A stretch of DNA of 64,000 bases from Roseomonas sp. (GCA_020249925.1 JADCER010000005.1:1-64000), one strand, 5' to 3'. Positions 44,481 through 53,249 are shown, counted from the stretch's first letter. Translations and numbers: made by a program. Notes: generated by a model not told the origin, from the letters alone.

Positions 44481-45026
44481 ATGCCCGATATCCGCAAACT
44501 CGTTTATCTGCGTGAGGAAAGCTTTGCGGAGGCCGGGCGCGTGGCACCGCGCCCGATCATCCGCGCCGTGGCGCTGATCCTGATCGGCAATCCCTATGCC
44601 GGGCGCTATCAGGCGGATTTGTCGCCCCTGGTGGAGATTGGCCCGCAGCTTGCGGCCCAAGTCGCGCCAGAATTGGTGAAGCTGCTGCGCGGGCCGGCGG
44701 TTTCCTATGGCAAGGGCGCCATTGTGGGCGCGGCGGGGGAATTGGAACATGCCGCCGCTATCCTGCACCCGGCCCTTGGCCGGCCCCTGCGGGAGGCGAT
44801 TGGCGGCGGGGCGGCGATTATCCCATCTGCGGCCAAGATGGGCGGGCCTGGCAGCGCGCTCGACCTACCACTTGGGCATAAGGATGATGTCTGGTCGCGC
44901 GGGCATTTTGACGCGATCACCGTGAGCCTTGGCGATGGCCCGCGCCCGGATGAGATTCTGGTGGTGATTGGGCTCGCGGATGGCGGGCGGCTGTTGCACC
45001 GGATTGGGGAAGGGGCGCCGCGATAG
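44481..45026 (+). CDS. AA_synth (amino acid synthesis) family protein
   Basis: 181 aa. The sequence has IRKLVYLREESFAEAGR then RPIIRAVALILIGNPYAGRY, and ends in PDEILVVIGLADGGRLLHRI, consistent with the Pfam family named amino acid synthesis protein (AA_synth), in which AAVILIGNPYAG-like and VSYGKGAIVGAAGELEHAAA-like stretches are conserved. Function of the family is poorly known; the name reflects a genetic link to amino acid metabolism. It is divergent from the threonine aldolase-like gene, which may share its promoter region. Full length is expected. Confidence 0.78.
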   Translation: MPDIRKLVYLREESFAEAGRVAPRPIIRAVALILIGNPYAGRYQADLSPLVEIGPQLAAQVAPELVKLLRGPAVSYGKGAIVGAAGELEHAAAILHPALGRPLREAIGGGAAIIPSAAKMGGPGSALDLPLGHKDDVWSRGHFDAITVSLGDGPRPDEILVVIGLADGGRLLHRIGEGAPR

Positions 45027-45047
45027 GGTGACCCCGTTCAATTCCCG

Positions 45048-45506
45048 TCACCCAAGGCGCCTGCGGAAACCATGCCGCGCCTTGTCGAAGGCAGCGTCAA
45101 ACAAGGGCGATAGTGCCGCCAATGTGCTGTGCGATGGGTTGAGCACTGCCACCCAGCCCATCCAGGCATAAATTGGGTGCGGCGAAAGCTGGTCCAGGGC
45201 GGTGAAGTCCCAAGGCCCCAGGACCACGCCCCCCTTACCCGGGCGCAACGGCACTGGCCCAAAGCGCGAAATATAGTCTCCCCGCGGCAGGCCAAGGCTC
45301 AGACGAAAAACACCAGGCCGATGCAGCGCTGATGCCTTGTCATTCGCGCCATCATGGTCCTTGAGCGTGGCAAAATAGATGCCCCTGGGAAGGCGCTTGC
45401 CGGGGTTGTAGAATAGCGCTGTCTCGCCCCAGGTGGTGGCAAGAGAAACATCGGCATAGCGGGCAGACAGCATGGCCGCGACCTCGTTCATTGTTGGTGC
45501 GGCCAT
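45048..45506 (-). CDS. DUF6194 family protein
   Basis: 152 aa. Contains ETALFYNPGKRLPRGIYFAT followed by LKDHDGANDKASALHRPGVF, which I recognise as the DUF6194-type pattern (a Y-F-A-T-x-K-x-H-D and D/H-RPGVFRL core). The C terminus has HPIYAWMGWVAVLNPS. No catalytic motif, signal peptide or membrane segment is visible, so it should be cytosolic. Function is unknown. It converges on the AA_synth gene 21 bases away and lies 27 bases downstream of the monooxygenase-like gene on the same strand. Confidence 0.68.
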   Translation of the reverse strand: MAAPTMNEVAAMLSARYADVSLATTWGETALFYNPGKRLPRGIYFATLKDHDGANDKASALHRPGVFRLSLGLPRGDYISRFGPVPLRPGKGGVVLGPWDFTALDQLSPHPIYAWMGWVAVLNPSHSTLAALSPLFDAAFDKARHGFRRRLG

Positions 45507-45533
45507 GGCTTTTCTTCTTCCAAGGCAGAAAAC

Positions 45534-45869
45534 TCAGGCTTCATGCCCGGCACGCCGCAGTACGGCGCAATGTTCCATTTTTGGTTCGGCATTTTCTATG
45601 TCCATGAGAATATGGGCAAAAAACTGCCCTGCGGCGATTGAAGACTGGGAATGCTCCAACGCAGCGTCAGCATGGGCCTGGCTTTCCCAAAGCACGACAT
45701 CAACATAAGACCCATCATCCCGCCGCGCCGTGAGCCTCAGCAGGAAGCCTTCCTGCTTTTGCAGGAATTCCGACTGGCAAATGCCTGATGCGGCCAGCAT
45801 CTCCACCTCGGAGCTTCCAGGCGCCAGCTTGAATGAGACCAATTCCAGGACTTGCTGCTTCACGATCAT
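45534..45869 (-). CDS. Antibiotic biosynthesis monooxygenase-like small protein
   Basis: 111 aa from ATG 45869 (MIVKQQVLELVSFKLAPGS). The small ferredoxin-like alpha/beta barrel half is suggested by VLELVSFKLAPGSSEVEMLA, QEGFLLRLTARRDDGSYVDVVLWES and the QAHADAALEH helix, the ABM/DUF1330-like layout. Members bind small molecules and sometimes act as cofactor-free oxygenases or heme-degrading enzymes (established), but many are uncharacterised. It is transcribed divergently from the YafY-type regulator across an 87-base gap holding a palindrome, so it is the likely target of that regulator. Confidence 0.7.
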   Translation of the reverse strand: MIVKQQVLELVSFKLAPGSSEVEMLAASGICQSEFLQKQEGFLLRLTARRDDGSYVDVVLWESQAHADAALEHSQSSIAAGQFFAHILMDIENAEPKMEHCAVLRRAGHEA

Positions 45870-45913
45870 CCTCCATTCCCGGCGTCTTGCGCGCGGTGCC
45901 TGTCTTGTACGGA

Positions 45914-45940
45914 AAAATATGTCGCTTTCTGGCATATTTT
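45914..45940. promoter_or_regulatory. Perfect 8-bp inverted repeat between the monooxygenase-like gene and the YafY regulator
   Basis: AAAATATG (45914-45921) and CATATTTT (45933-45940) are exact reverse complements with an 11-base spacer, in the 87-base divergent intergenic region. The arms are AT-rich in otherwise GC-rich DNA, as expected for an operator of the adjacent HTH/WYL regulator. Its centre lies about 57 bases from the monooxygenase start codon and 30 bases from the regulator start codon. Confidence 0.6.
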
Positions 45941-45956
45941 GCGCCATAGGAACCGG

Positions 45957-46685
45957 ATGACGATGTCCACCCGCCTCGCACGCCTTGATCGGCTTGAGGC
46001 TTGGCTGAAGAACGAAGATGCGCTCGCCTTGGGGGAGGCCGCGATCGAATTCGGCGTATCCCTGCGGACGCTGCACCGGGATTTGGAAATCCTGCGCGAA
46101 CGGGGCGTTCCCGTGGAAAGCGAAAGGGGTCGAGGTGGCGGTGTGCGCATTGCACCTGGTTGGGGAATTGGGCGGATCAACCTGTCACGCCGGGAGGCGC
46201 TTGATCTGCTGATCGGCCTGGCCATCGGTGAAAGCCTGTATGCGTCACTTCAAATGAGCCATGCCGATGCAATTAGGCGCAAGGTCATGGGCAGTTTCGC
46301 GCCTGGTGAGCAGCGCCGGATTGCGGCGATGCGCAAACGCATCAGGATTGGTGGGGCAGCGTCTGGCGCAGTGCTGGCATCCCTTGAAAAGACCCGAAAG
46401 CAATGCGGACACGCCCTGAAGGAAGCTTTCGCCCTCAATCGCGTCATCAGCATGCGCTACCGGGACCGACACCGGAACCATACGGAAAGGTTGATTGAGC
46501 CTCATTTCCTGCTGCTCAATCCGCCAGTCTGGTATGTGCTGTGCTGGGATCAATTGCGCGGCGATATTCGCGCCTTTCGGTGTGACAGGATGACGGATGC
46601 CTTCGTCACCGATACCATCTTCAAGCCGCGCCCTTGGGATGACTTCGCCAGGATGCTGGAGGGGTACCCCACACGTGAGGCTTAG
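45957..46685 (+). CDS. YafY-type (HTH-WYL) transcriptional regulator
   Basis: 242 aa from ATG 45957 (alternative ATG 45963, MSTRLARLDRLEAWL). An N-terminal HTH_11-type domain (about 1-55) has FGVSLRTLHRDLEILRERGVPVESERGR as recognition segment and wing. The C-terminal WYL-like domain (about 130-230) includes HTERLIEPHFLLLNPPVWYVLCW, with W-Y-V in the place of W-Y-L, and DIRAFRCDRM. WYL regulators bind small ligands or nucleic acid (established). It is divergent from the monooxygenase-like gene and likely controls it through the inverted repeat at 45914-45940. It ends at the hairpin repeat array. Confidence 0.82.
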   Translation: MTMSTRLARLDRLEAWLKNEDALALGEAAIEFGVSLRTLHRDLEILRERGVPVESERGRGGGVRIAPGWGIGRINLSRREALDLLIGLAIGESLYASLQMSHADAIRRKVMGSFAPGEQRRIAAMRKRIRIGGAASGAVLASLEKTRKQCGHALKEAFALNRVISMRYRDRHRNHTERLIEPHFLLLNPPVWYVLCWDQLRGDIRAFRCDRMTDAFVTDTIFKPRPWDDFARMLEGYPTREA

Positions 46686-46910
46686 AAAGCTTTCAAGCCA
46701 AGAAGCTAACTTGGCTTGAAAATACCCGAAGTTTGTAAGACCGCATTTTCCGGGTCGCCAAGTGTTTGCACTTGGCTTGAAAATACGTGGGAATTTTTCG
46801 GGTCGCATTTTCCGAGTCACCAAGTGTTTCCACTTGGCCTGAAAATATGCGGAAGTTTGTGAGACCGCATTTTCCGAGTCGCCAAGTGTTTCCACTTGGC
46901 TTGAAAATGC
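46681..46910. repeat. 62-bp tandem repeat of hairpins filling a convergent intergenic gap
   Basis: Four units in register: 46681-46742 (left half diverged), 46743-46804, 46805-46866 and 46867-46910 (cut short by the typA stop). Each complete unit begins GCATTTTCCG and contains GCCAAGTG-TTTS-CACTTGGC; in unit 4, GCATTTTC also pairs with GAAAATGC at 46903-46910, giving a nested stem. Unit 1 has its own perfect 12-bp stem (46691-46702 with 46710-46721). The array exactly spans YafY stop to typA stop. REP-like or terminator-like; no T run. Confidence 0.85.
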
Positions 46911-48740
46911 TTACGCCGCCTCACTCTCTGCCCGACGCGCATGGCGCTTACGCTCATGCGGATCAAGGTGGCGCTTGCGGAGCCGAATGGCGCCCGGCGT
47001 CACCTCAACCAATTCATCATCTTCAATATAGGCAATAGCCTGTTCCAGGCTCATCTTGCGCGGCGGGATCAGCAGCAGCGCCTCATCCTTGCCGGCGGCG
47101 CGGATGTTCGTCAGCTTCTTTTCCTTGATCGGGTTCACTTCCAGATCATTGTCGCGCGAATGCTCGCCCAGGATCATGCCGACATAAACCTTGACGCCGG
47201 GGTCAACAAACAAGGTGCCGCGTTCCTGCAAATAGAACAGCGCGTATTGAATGGCCTCACCATCCGAATTCGAAATCAGCGAACCATTGCGCCGGCCTTC
47301 AATCGGCCCGGCCCAGGGGCGATAGCCAAGGAACAGCCGGTTCATCATGCCCGTGCCGCGCGTATCGGTCAGGAATTCGCCGTGATAGCCAATCAAGCCA
47401 CGAGACGGGATGTGGAAGGTCAGCCGCACCTTGCCGCCGCCCGAAGGCCGCATGTCCTGCATCTGGCCCTTGCGGAGCGACATCTTCTCCACCACCACGC
47501 CGGAATAGCTTTCATCCACATCAATCAGCGCTTCTTCGAAGGGTTCCTCACGCTCACCGGTTTCGGGATTATCGCGCGTCAGCACGCGCGGGCGCCCGAT
47601 GGTCAGTTCAAACCCCTCACGCCGCATGGTCTCGATCAGCACGCCCAATTGCAATTCACCACGGCCGGCCACTTCGAAGGCGTCAACTTCTTCGCTCACC
47701 TTCACCTTGATCGCGACATTGCCTTCGGTTTCCTTGAACAACCTTTCGCGAATCTGGCGCGACGTGACCTTCTTGCCCTCACGCCCACCCAAGGGGCCGT
47801 CATTGATACGGAAAGTCATGGCGAGCGTCGGCGGGTCCACCGGCAGCGCGGGCAGCGGTTCGGTCACTTCGGGGGAGGCTATGGTATCGGGGATTGTCGC
47901 GTCCGAAAGCCCGGCGATGGCGATGATATCACCCGCGCGCACCTCATCCACCGGCACGCGCTCAAGGCCCGAGAAGGTCATCAGCTTGGTCAGCCGCCCG
48001 CTTTCCACCACCGTGCCATCCTGGCGCAGCACACGCACCGGCATATTGATGCGCGCAACACCTTGTTCGACGCGTCCGGTCAGGATGCGGCCCAGGAAAT
48101 TGTCGCTTTCCAGGATGGAGGCATTCATCGCGAAGGGTTTTTCGAGGTCCACCTTCGGTTCCGGCACATGGGACAGGATCAGGTCAAATAGCGGCGCCAA
48201 ATCCTTGCGCGCACCATTCAGTTCCAAATCCGCCCAGCCCTGCCGGCCGGAAGCAAACAGCGTGTGGAAATCAAGCTGCTCATCGCTGGCACCCAAAGCC
48301 GCGAAAAGGTCGAAGACTTCGTTATGCACCTCATCCGGGCGGGCATCCTGGCGGTCCACCTTATTGATGACCACAATCGGCTTCAGCCCGCGCGCGAGCG
48401 CCTTGGTGAGCACGAATTTTGTCTGCGGCAGCGGGCCTTCGGCGGCGTCGCACAGCACAATGGCGCCATCCACCATGGACAGGATGCGTTCCACCTCACC
48501 GCCGAAATCGGCGTGGCCAGGCGTGTCCACGATGTTGATCTTCACGCCTTTCCATTCCACGGCGGTGGATTTGGCAAGGATGGTGATGCCGCGTTCGCGT
48601 TCCAGATCATTGCGGTCAAGCGCGCGTTCGGCAACCTGCTGATTGGCGCGGAAGGCGCCGGCCTGGCTCAGCAGCTTGTCCACCAGCGTGGTCTTGCCGT
48701 GGTCAACATGGGCGATAATGGCAACGTTACGAATCTGCAT
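46911..48740 (-). CDS. typA: Translational GTPase TypA/BipA
   Basis: 609 aa, full length. G-domain motifs: [15 protein letters not shown] (G1), the RERGITI region with switch I/G2, [15 protein letters not shown] (G3), NKVDRQDA (G4). Domains II, III and V follow, and the TypA-specific C-terminal domain includes [19 protein letters not shown]. It binds the ribosome and aids 50S assembly and stress or cold adaptation (established). Gene stands alone; its 3' end abuts the hairpin repeat, and 153 bases separate it from the PfkB gene upstream. Confidence 0.96.
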   Translation of the reverse strand: MQIRNVAIIAHVDHGKTTLVDKLLSQAGAFRANQQVAERALDRNDLERERGITILAKSTAVEWKGVKINIVDTPGHADFGGEVERILSMVDGAIVLCDAAEGPLPQTKFVLTKALARGLKPIVVINKVDRQDARPDEVHNEVFDLFAALGASDEQLDFHTLFASGRQGWADLELNGARKDLAPLFDLILSHVPEPKVDLEKPFAMNASILESDNFLGRILTGRVEQGVARINMPVRVLRQDGTVVESGRLTKLMTFSGLERVPVDEVRAGDIIAIAGLSDATIPDTIASPEVTEPLPALPVDPPTLAMTFRINDGPLGGREGKKVTSRQIRERLFKETEGNVAIKVKVSEEVDAFEVAGRGELQLGVLIETMRREGFELTIGRPRVLTRDNPETGEREEPFEEALIDVDESYSGVVVEKMSLRKGQMQDMRPSGGGKVRLTFHIPSRGLIGYHGEFLTDTRGTGMMNRLFLGYRPWAGPIEGRRNGSLISNSDGEAIQYALFYLQERGTLFVDPGVKVYVGMILGEHSRDNDLEVNPIKEKKLTNIRAAGKDEALLLIPPRKMSLEQAIAYIEDDELVEVTPGAIRLRKRHLDPHERKRHARRAESEAA

Positions 48741-48893
48741 GGAACACCTGGGAAGGAGCCTGGCAAAACGCCACCAGCCCGGCTCCCAAGGCTTGGGGGC
48801 GAGCGGTGGTTTCCATCCAGGCGTTTCGTTATGGCGGGGAGATAGGGGGTCGCGCCGGAAAAAGCCAGAGAAAAGCGTATGACAGTTGAAGGC

Positions 48894-49904
48894 CTATCCG
48901 AGCGCCGCTGCCACCCCACCGGACCGGCCGCCCACCAGCGCGGCCAGGTCTGCCTGGGGCCGGGCGCCGAAATGGGAAATCACCTCGGCCGCCGCAACGC
49001 TGCCCCAACGGCCGCATTCGGGCAGGGGCAAGCCACGTGTCAGCGCCGCCATGAAGCCGGCGGCATAGGCATCCCCGGCGCCGGTACTGTCCACCAGCTT
49101 GGTCGGCTCGGCGCGGATTTCATGAGTTTCAGTGCCAGCGATGATGCGGCTGCCCTTTTCGCTGCGGGTCAGGGCGGCAATGGCCACTTCGGCGCGCACG
49201 GCCTTGGCCGCGGCGTCGAAATCCTCGGTCTCATAAAGGGCGCAAATCTCGGCTTCATTGGCGAAGACGATATCGGCTTCTTCGCGGATAAAGGCGCGGA
49301 AGGCAGCGCGGTGGCGGCCCACGCAGAAGGGATCGGATAGCGTGATCGCCACTTGCCGCCCGGCCTGATGCGCGGTGCGCGCTGCCGCGCGGAAGGCGGC
49401 CTGGGCCGCCGGCGGGTCAAAAAGATAGCCTTCCAGATAGACAATCCGCGCGCTGGCAATGGCGGCTTGGTCCAGATCAGCCTCCCCAAAGGTGACGCAG
49501 GCGCCAAGAAAGGTGTTCATGGTGCGCTGACCATCGGGGGAGACCAAAATCAGGCAGCGCGCGGTGGGGGCGCCGCCGGAAAGGGGCGGGGTTGGGAAAG
49601 ACACACCTGCGGCGGTGATGTCATGGCGGAACACACGACCCAGCCCATCATCCGCGACCTTGCCAAGATAGCCGACCTTGGCGCCAAGCCCTGCTGCCAC
49701 CGCGCAAGTATTGGCGGCGGACCCGCCGCTGCTTTCAATGCCTGGGCCCATGGCAGCGTAAATCGCCTCTGCCTGGTCAGTGCCAATCAGCGCCATGCCG
49801 CCCTTGGCCATGCCATGTTCTTCCAGAAAGCTGTCCTCGGCACGCGCCAGCACGTCCACAATGGCATTGCCGATGCCAAGAATATCAAGGCTGGGGGGGG
49901 TCAT
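48894..49904 (-). CDS. PfkB-family kinase, adenosine kinase-like
   Basis: 336 aa. The start (ILGIGNAIVDVLARAEDSFL) and ESSGGSAANTCAVAAGLGAK with GKVADDGLG are the adenosine-kinase-like pattern common in alphaproteobacteria. The C-terminal PfkB signature DSTGAGDAYAAGFMAAL provides the anion hole and catalytic Asp (GAGD). It phosphorylates a nucleoside or sugar with ATP (established); adenosine is the most likely substrate, but ribose or other sugars remain possible. It is divergent from the CysZ-like gene, 61 bases away. Confidence 0.88.
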   Translation of the reverse strand: MTPPSLDILGIGNAIVDVLARAEDSFLEEHGMAKGGMALIGTDQAEAIYAAMGPGIESSGGSAANTCAVAAGLGAKVGYLGKVADDGLGRVFRHDITAAGVSFPTPPLSGGAPTARCLILVSPDGQRTMNTFLGACVTFGEADLDQAAIASARIVYLEGYLFDPPAAQAAFRAAARTAHQAGRQVAITLSDPFCVGRHRAAFRAFIREEADIVFANEAEICALYETEDFDAAAKAVRAEVAIAALTRSEKGSRIIAGTETHEIRAEPTKLVDSTGAGDAYAAGFMAALTRGLPLPECGRWGSVAAAEVISHFGARPQADLAALVGGRSGGVAAALG

Positions 49905-49965
49905 GGGCGAGGGCTCCGGGAAAAGGTTGCGGCGGGATTAGCCTTGGGCGAGGGTGGCGTCCACC

Positions 49966-50664
49966 ATGCCGCAAGCGCTTCTTCTCGCCTTACGCCAAAT
50001 GGGCGATCCTGCCTTTCGCCTTCCCCTGATCCTGGGCGTGCTGGGGGCGGCCCTGGCCGTGGCGGGGTTGATCGGCTTGGCCGCTTGGCTTGCGGGTTGG
50101 GCGGCGGCGGGCGGGCCGGAATGGCTTTCCTGGATCACCCAGGCGGGCGGTGCGGCGGCCGGGGTATTCCTGGGCTGGTGGCTGTTCCTGCCGGTCGCGC
50201 TTGGTATCGCGGCACAATTCACCGATAGCGTGGCAGGCGCGGTGGAACGGCGCCATTACCCCGGGCTCGCCGCGCCTTCCGGCGCTTCCGCCCTGGCGCA
50301 GGCTGGCTATGGCGTCTGGTTCGGGGTGAAATTGCTTGCGCTGCAACTTCTGCTTTTGCCGCTGTTTTTCATTCCGTTTCTGGGGGCGCTGCTGGCGCTG
50401 CTGATTTCGGCGCATGGGCTTGGTGCGGGGTTGCTGCGCGAAGTGGCGCTCAGGCGCATGAACCTGGCGCATTCGCGCATTGCCTGGCAGCGTTTGCGCT
50501 GGCAGGGCTGGATGCTCGGCCTTGCTTTGGCCCTCATGGCGATGGTGCCGGTGCTTAATCTATTCGTGCCGATCATCGGAATTGCGGCGGCTGCGCATTT
50601 GCTGATCCGCGGCCTTGGTGGATTCGATACGCTTTCGGGCGCATCTACAAAAAGCGGGGGATAA
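49966..50664 (+). CDS. CysZ/EI24-like inner-membrane protein
   Basis: 232 aa from ATG 49966, with AGGGTGG upstream; a GTG four codons earlier is possible. Four to five hydrophobic segments are visible (ILGVLGAALAVAGLIGLAAW, GGAAAGVFLGWWLFLPVALG, LFFIPFLGALLALLISA and GLALALMAMVPVLNLFVP). The MVPVLNLFVPIIGIAAAAHL segment near the C terminus is the EI24/CysZ hallmark. CysZ is a sulfate permease in E. coli (established), while other family members are uncharacterised. Sulfur genes are not nearby. A bactofilin gene follows after 80 bases on the same strand. Confidence 0.75.
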   Translation: MPQALLLALRQMGDPAFRLPLILGVLGAALAVAGLIGLAAWLAGWAAAGGPEWLSWITQAGGAAAGVFLGWWLFLPVALGIAAQFTDSVAGAVERRHYPGLAAPSGASALAQAGYGVWFGVKLLALQLLLLPLFFIPFLGALLALLISAHGLGAGLLREVALRRMNLAHSRIAWQRLRWQGWMLGLALALMAMVPVLNLFVPIIGIAAAAHLLIRGLGGFDTLSGASTKSGG

Positions 50665-50744
50665 CCCGTTTTCGCCCGTTGTGGCGCGCCAGAGTCGCAT
50701 GCTAGCCGAAGGCATCAGCAACGCGAATCAGCCAGGGGGCCAAA

Positions 50745-51362
50745 ATGTCGCTTTTCCGCCGCAAGGATGAAGCCACCACTCCGCCAGCACCGGAACCAAC
50801 CAGCGTGCCGACGGCGCGTGATCCCGACCTGGCGGTGCCGCCCTTCCGCCCGGCGGCGGTAGTGCCGCCCGCGGCAAGTGCGGCTGCCTCGTCCGCGAAG
50901 CCCACCATCACGCCATCCCCCGCCGCGCGCCCTTCGACACCTACGGCTGGCCGCCCCACCGGTCGGGCCGAGGCTGGTGAAAAGCGCGTCCTGCAATTGG
51001 GCAAGGGCATCAGCATTCAGGGCAGCGTGACGGAAGCCGAGCGCATCGTCATTGAAGGCACCATGGAAAGCCAGCTTTTGCAGTGCCAGGAATTGGCCAT
51101 CAGCCATTCCGGCGTCTTCAAGGGTGAAGTGCAGGTCGAAGATGCCGATATCGCCGGCGTGTTTGACGGCACGCTAACCGCCACCGGCAGCCTGATCATC
51201 CGCGCCACCGGCCGGGTATTGGGCGTGGCGCGGTCCCGCCGCCTTTCGGTGGAAGATGGCGGGCAGCTCACCGGGCGGATGGAAATGATCACCGAAGCAC
51301 CTTCCAGCCCTGCCATGGCTGTGGCGCCGCCCGTGCGCGTGGTCGAATCCAGCGAATCCTGA
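50745..51362 (+). CDS. Bactofilin family cytoskeletal protein
   Basis: 205 aa. A disordered N-terminal tail (1-80, rich in Pro/Ala/Thr and including MSLFRRKDEA) precedes the right-handed beta-helix core (about 85-175): QLGKGISIQGSVTEAERIVI, then EGTMESQLLQCQELAISHSG, then GVFKGEVQVEDADIAGVFDG and GTLTATGSLIIRATGRVLG. Repeats of G-x-(V/I)-x-G with hydrophobic spacing are the bactofilin pattern. Bactofilins polymerise without nucleotide and organise cell shape or envelope enzymes (established). The charged start MSLFRRK could be the membrane-tethering tip. Confidence 0.85.
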   Translation: MSLFRRKDEATTPPAPEPTSVPTARDPDLAVPPFRPAAVVPPAASAAASSAKPTITPSPAARPSTPTAGRPTGRAEAGEKRVLQLGKGISIQGSVTEAERIVIEGTMESQLLQCQELAISHSGVFKGEVQVEDADIAGVFDGTLTATGSLIIRATGRVLGVARSRRLSVEDGGQLTGRMEMITEAPSSPAMAVAPPVRVVESSES

Positions 51363-51448
51363 TCTGGCGCCGCGTGCGCCAGCGGCCAAGGCCGGCAGTC
51401 CCACCACCGCGGCGAAGCATATCGGCGCGGCCTCTTTCCCTTGGCCCC

Positions 51449-51955
51449 ATGGGCGCCGCCAGCCTGGCTTTGGCGGTGCTCTTGCTTACCCCCGCCTGCC
51501 GCAAGGCTGAAGCCGAGAATGCCGCGCTTGGCCTGGAACAGGCGTTGCGCGACACCAGGGCAAGCTTGGCCGTGCTTGGCATGCCCGAAACCATGACCCC
51601 AATCCGCGCTGCGCCCTTGCCGCCGCCGCCGGGCAGCGCCAGCGCCCCGCGCCGCTTGGGCGCCAGCCCACCCCCCGCCGCCAGCGTTTTGCAGGGACGA
51701 GAGCCCGAGGCAGTGATCTCTGCCCTTGGCGAACCCGCCTTACGCCGGCGGGAGGGGGAGGCAGAGATCTGGCTCTATCAGGCGCCGGATTGCCGGTTGG
51801 ACCTGGTTTTCTACCCGGAGGCGTCGCGACTGGTGCTGACCCATGCGGCGGCCAGGGCCTTTGGCGCGCGGCGCCTGACCGAATCGGCCTGCATGGCAGC
51901 GATTGCGCGCGTGCCCAATCCGCCACCCTGGACCGCCCCCGGCGGCGGGGGCTGA
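51449..51955 (+). CDS. Putative lipoprotein with a SmpA/BamE-like segment
   Basis: 168 aa from ATG 51449, which gives a clean lipoprotein signal (MGAASLALAVLLLTPAC, lipobox LTPAC with cysteine at 17); a GTG at 51374 would add a basic N-terminal extension. A coiled stretch follows the cysteine (KAEAENAALGLEQALRDTRA), then a proline-rich linker, then LQGREPEAVISALGEPALRR, EAEIWLYQAPDCRLDLVFYP. This last part resembles the beta-rich SmpA/BamE-like lipoproteins of alphaproteobacteria. Function unknown. It follows the bactofilin gene by 86 bases; an envelope role is plausible. Confidence 0.6.
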   Translation: MGAASLALAVLLLTPACRKAEAENAALGLEQALRDTRASLAVLGMPETMTPIRAAPLPPPPGSASAPRRLGASPPPAASVLQGREPEAVISALGEPALRRREGEAEIWLYQAPDCRLDLVFYPEASRLVLTHAAARAFGARRLTESACMAAIARVPNPPPWTAPGGGG

Positions 51956-51964
51956 ATAGCGCGC

Positions 51965-52879
51965 ATGGACCTTTGGCTTGATGCTTTTGTGCCGGCCTTT
52001 GCGCTGCTTGGCCTTGGGGCGCTGTTGCGCCGCATCCTGCTACCCATGGATGCGGTTTGGGCAGGCATGGAAAAGCTGATCTATTGGGTGCTGCTGCCAA
52101 GCCTGATCCTTTCCGCCCTGGCAGCGCTTGATCCCGCGAGCCTGCCGCTGGGTGCCATGGCTTTCACCATTTGGGGCGCGCTTGCCATCGGTACGCTGAT
52201 TTCCGTGCTGCTGGCGCGCTTCATGGGGCATGGGCATGCCGCCATGACATCGGTCCTGCAGGGCGGCATACGCTTCAACAACCTGATGGGCTTTGCGATT
52301 GTGGGCGCGATTTTCGGCGCCGAGGGTATCAGCTTCGGCGCAGTGGCCACCGGCATCATCGTGCCCTTTGTGCAAAGTGTGACCACGCTTGCCTTCGCGA
52401 TGGATGGCAGCCGCGGCAGGCCAAAGCCATTGGTGATCCTGCGGCAATTGATCCTGAACCCGCTGATCATCGCCTGCATCCTGGGCTTCACCATCGCCGC
52501 ACTCGGCGGCTTTCCCCCGGGAGTAAAGCCAACCATCCAAACCCTGGGGCGCGCATCAGTGGCGCTTGGCCTGCTATGCGTTGGCGCGGCGCTATCCTGG
52601 GAGAGTTTTACCGACCGCATCCCAACCCAGGCGCTGACAGGCGTTTTGAAACTGGTGGGCATGCCCGCCATTACCTATGCCCTGGGGACATATGCCGGTC
52701 TGCCGCCCTTGCCGCTGGCAGCGGCGGTGATCTTCATGGCACTGCCAACAGCGGCCACTTCCTATGTGATGGCGCGCGCCATGGGGGGTGATGCCAAGCT
52801 GATGGCCGCCATCACCACCACGGAGCATATCGCTTCCATCCTGACGCTGCCCTTTTGGGTCATGTTGGTTTTGGGGTGA
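51965..52879 (+). CDS. AEC family transporter (auxin efflux carrier-like)
   Basis: 304 aa with about 10 hydrophobic helices in the AEC 5+5 arrangement. Segments such as LDAFVPAFALLGLGALLRRIL, MTSVLQGGIRFNNLMGFAIV (the R-x-N-x-x turn conserved in bacterial AEC proteins) and SVALGLLCVGAALSWESF are characteristic. Family members export auxin in plants and carry malate, malonate or other organic acids in bacteria (established). Gene starts 9 bases after the lipoprotein gene. Organic acid export or import would suit the catabolic genes around, but substrate is unknown. Confidence 0.88.
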   Translation: MDLWLDAFVPAFALLGLGALLRRILLPMDAVWAGMEKLIYWVLLPSLILSALAALDPASLPLGAMAFTIWGALAIGTLISVLLARFMGHGHAAMTSVLQGGIRFNNLMGFAIVGAIFGAEGISFGAVATGIIVPFVQSVTTLAFAMDGSRGRPKPLVILRQLILNPLIIACILGFTIAALGGFPPGVKPTIQTLGRASVALGLLCVGAALSWESFTDRIPTQALTGVLKLVGMPAITYALGTYAGLPPLPLAAAVIFMALPTAATSYVMARAMGGDAKLMAAITTTEHIASILTLPFWVMLVLG

Positions 52880-52949
52880 CGCTATTGGCGCCGGGCAGGC
52901 GCCTTCCCATATCAAAGATATCTTCGTGTCTGACAGGGAAAATCCACCG

Positions 52950-53243
52950 ATGATGCGTCTTCTTCTTATCCTCTGCGCGCTTTATGCTGCCAGCGCCGTG
53001 GCGCAAGCCTCGCCGCCATCCGCCGCGCAAGATGCCGTACCCGTTCAGCAGGAACGGAGCCTTTCGGAACGCGCCGGCGCCGCCATGGGTCGCGCGGCAG
53101 AGGAAACTACCTCGGCCTTTGGGCGTGCCTTGCAATGGACGGGGCGGCAATTGGAAGGCGCCGGCCAATGGACCGCCCGGCGGGGCGAGACAATCGGGGG
53201 CGAGCGGCCGGCAAATGCGCCCGCGCCCGCACCGGTTCGCTGA
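52950..53243 (+). CDS. Small exported protein of unknown function
   Basis: 97 aa from ATG 52950 (MMRLLLILCALYAASAVAQA); ATG 52953 or an upstream GTG are alternatives. Signal peptide 1-20 with cleavage near AQA. The rest (QERSLSERAGAAMGRAAEET, then LQWTGRQLEGAGQWTARRGE) is polar, amphipathic and helical, with no cysteine or motif recognised. It ends 6 bases before the convergent hydantoinase A gene. It may be expressed with the AEC gene 70 bases upstream. I recognise no family; a real gene is likely from the signal peptide and codon pattern. Confidence 0.55.
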   Translation: MMRLLLILCALYAASAVAQASPPSAAQDAVPVQQERSLSERAGAAMGRAAEETTSAFGRALQWTGRQLEGAGQWTARRGETIGGERPANAPAPAPVR

Positions 53244-53249
53244 AGTTTT

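Noticed and set aside
46245-46895. Minus-strand frame of 216 codons running through the hairpin array
   Set aside because: It is a shadow of the YafY-type gene plus repeat translation; its repeated FxxKWKH-like segments simply reflect the DNA repeat.
46681-46910. CRISPR array
   Set aside because: The repeats are contiguous 62-bp units without unique spacers and no cas genes are near; each unit is itself a hairpin.
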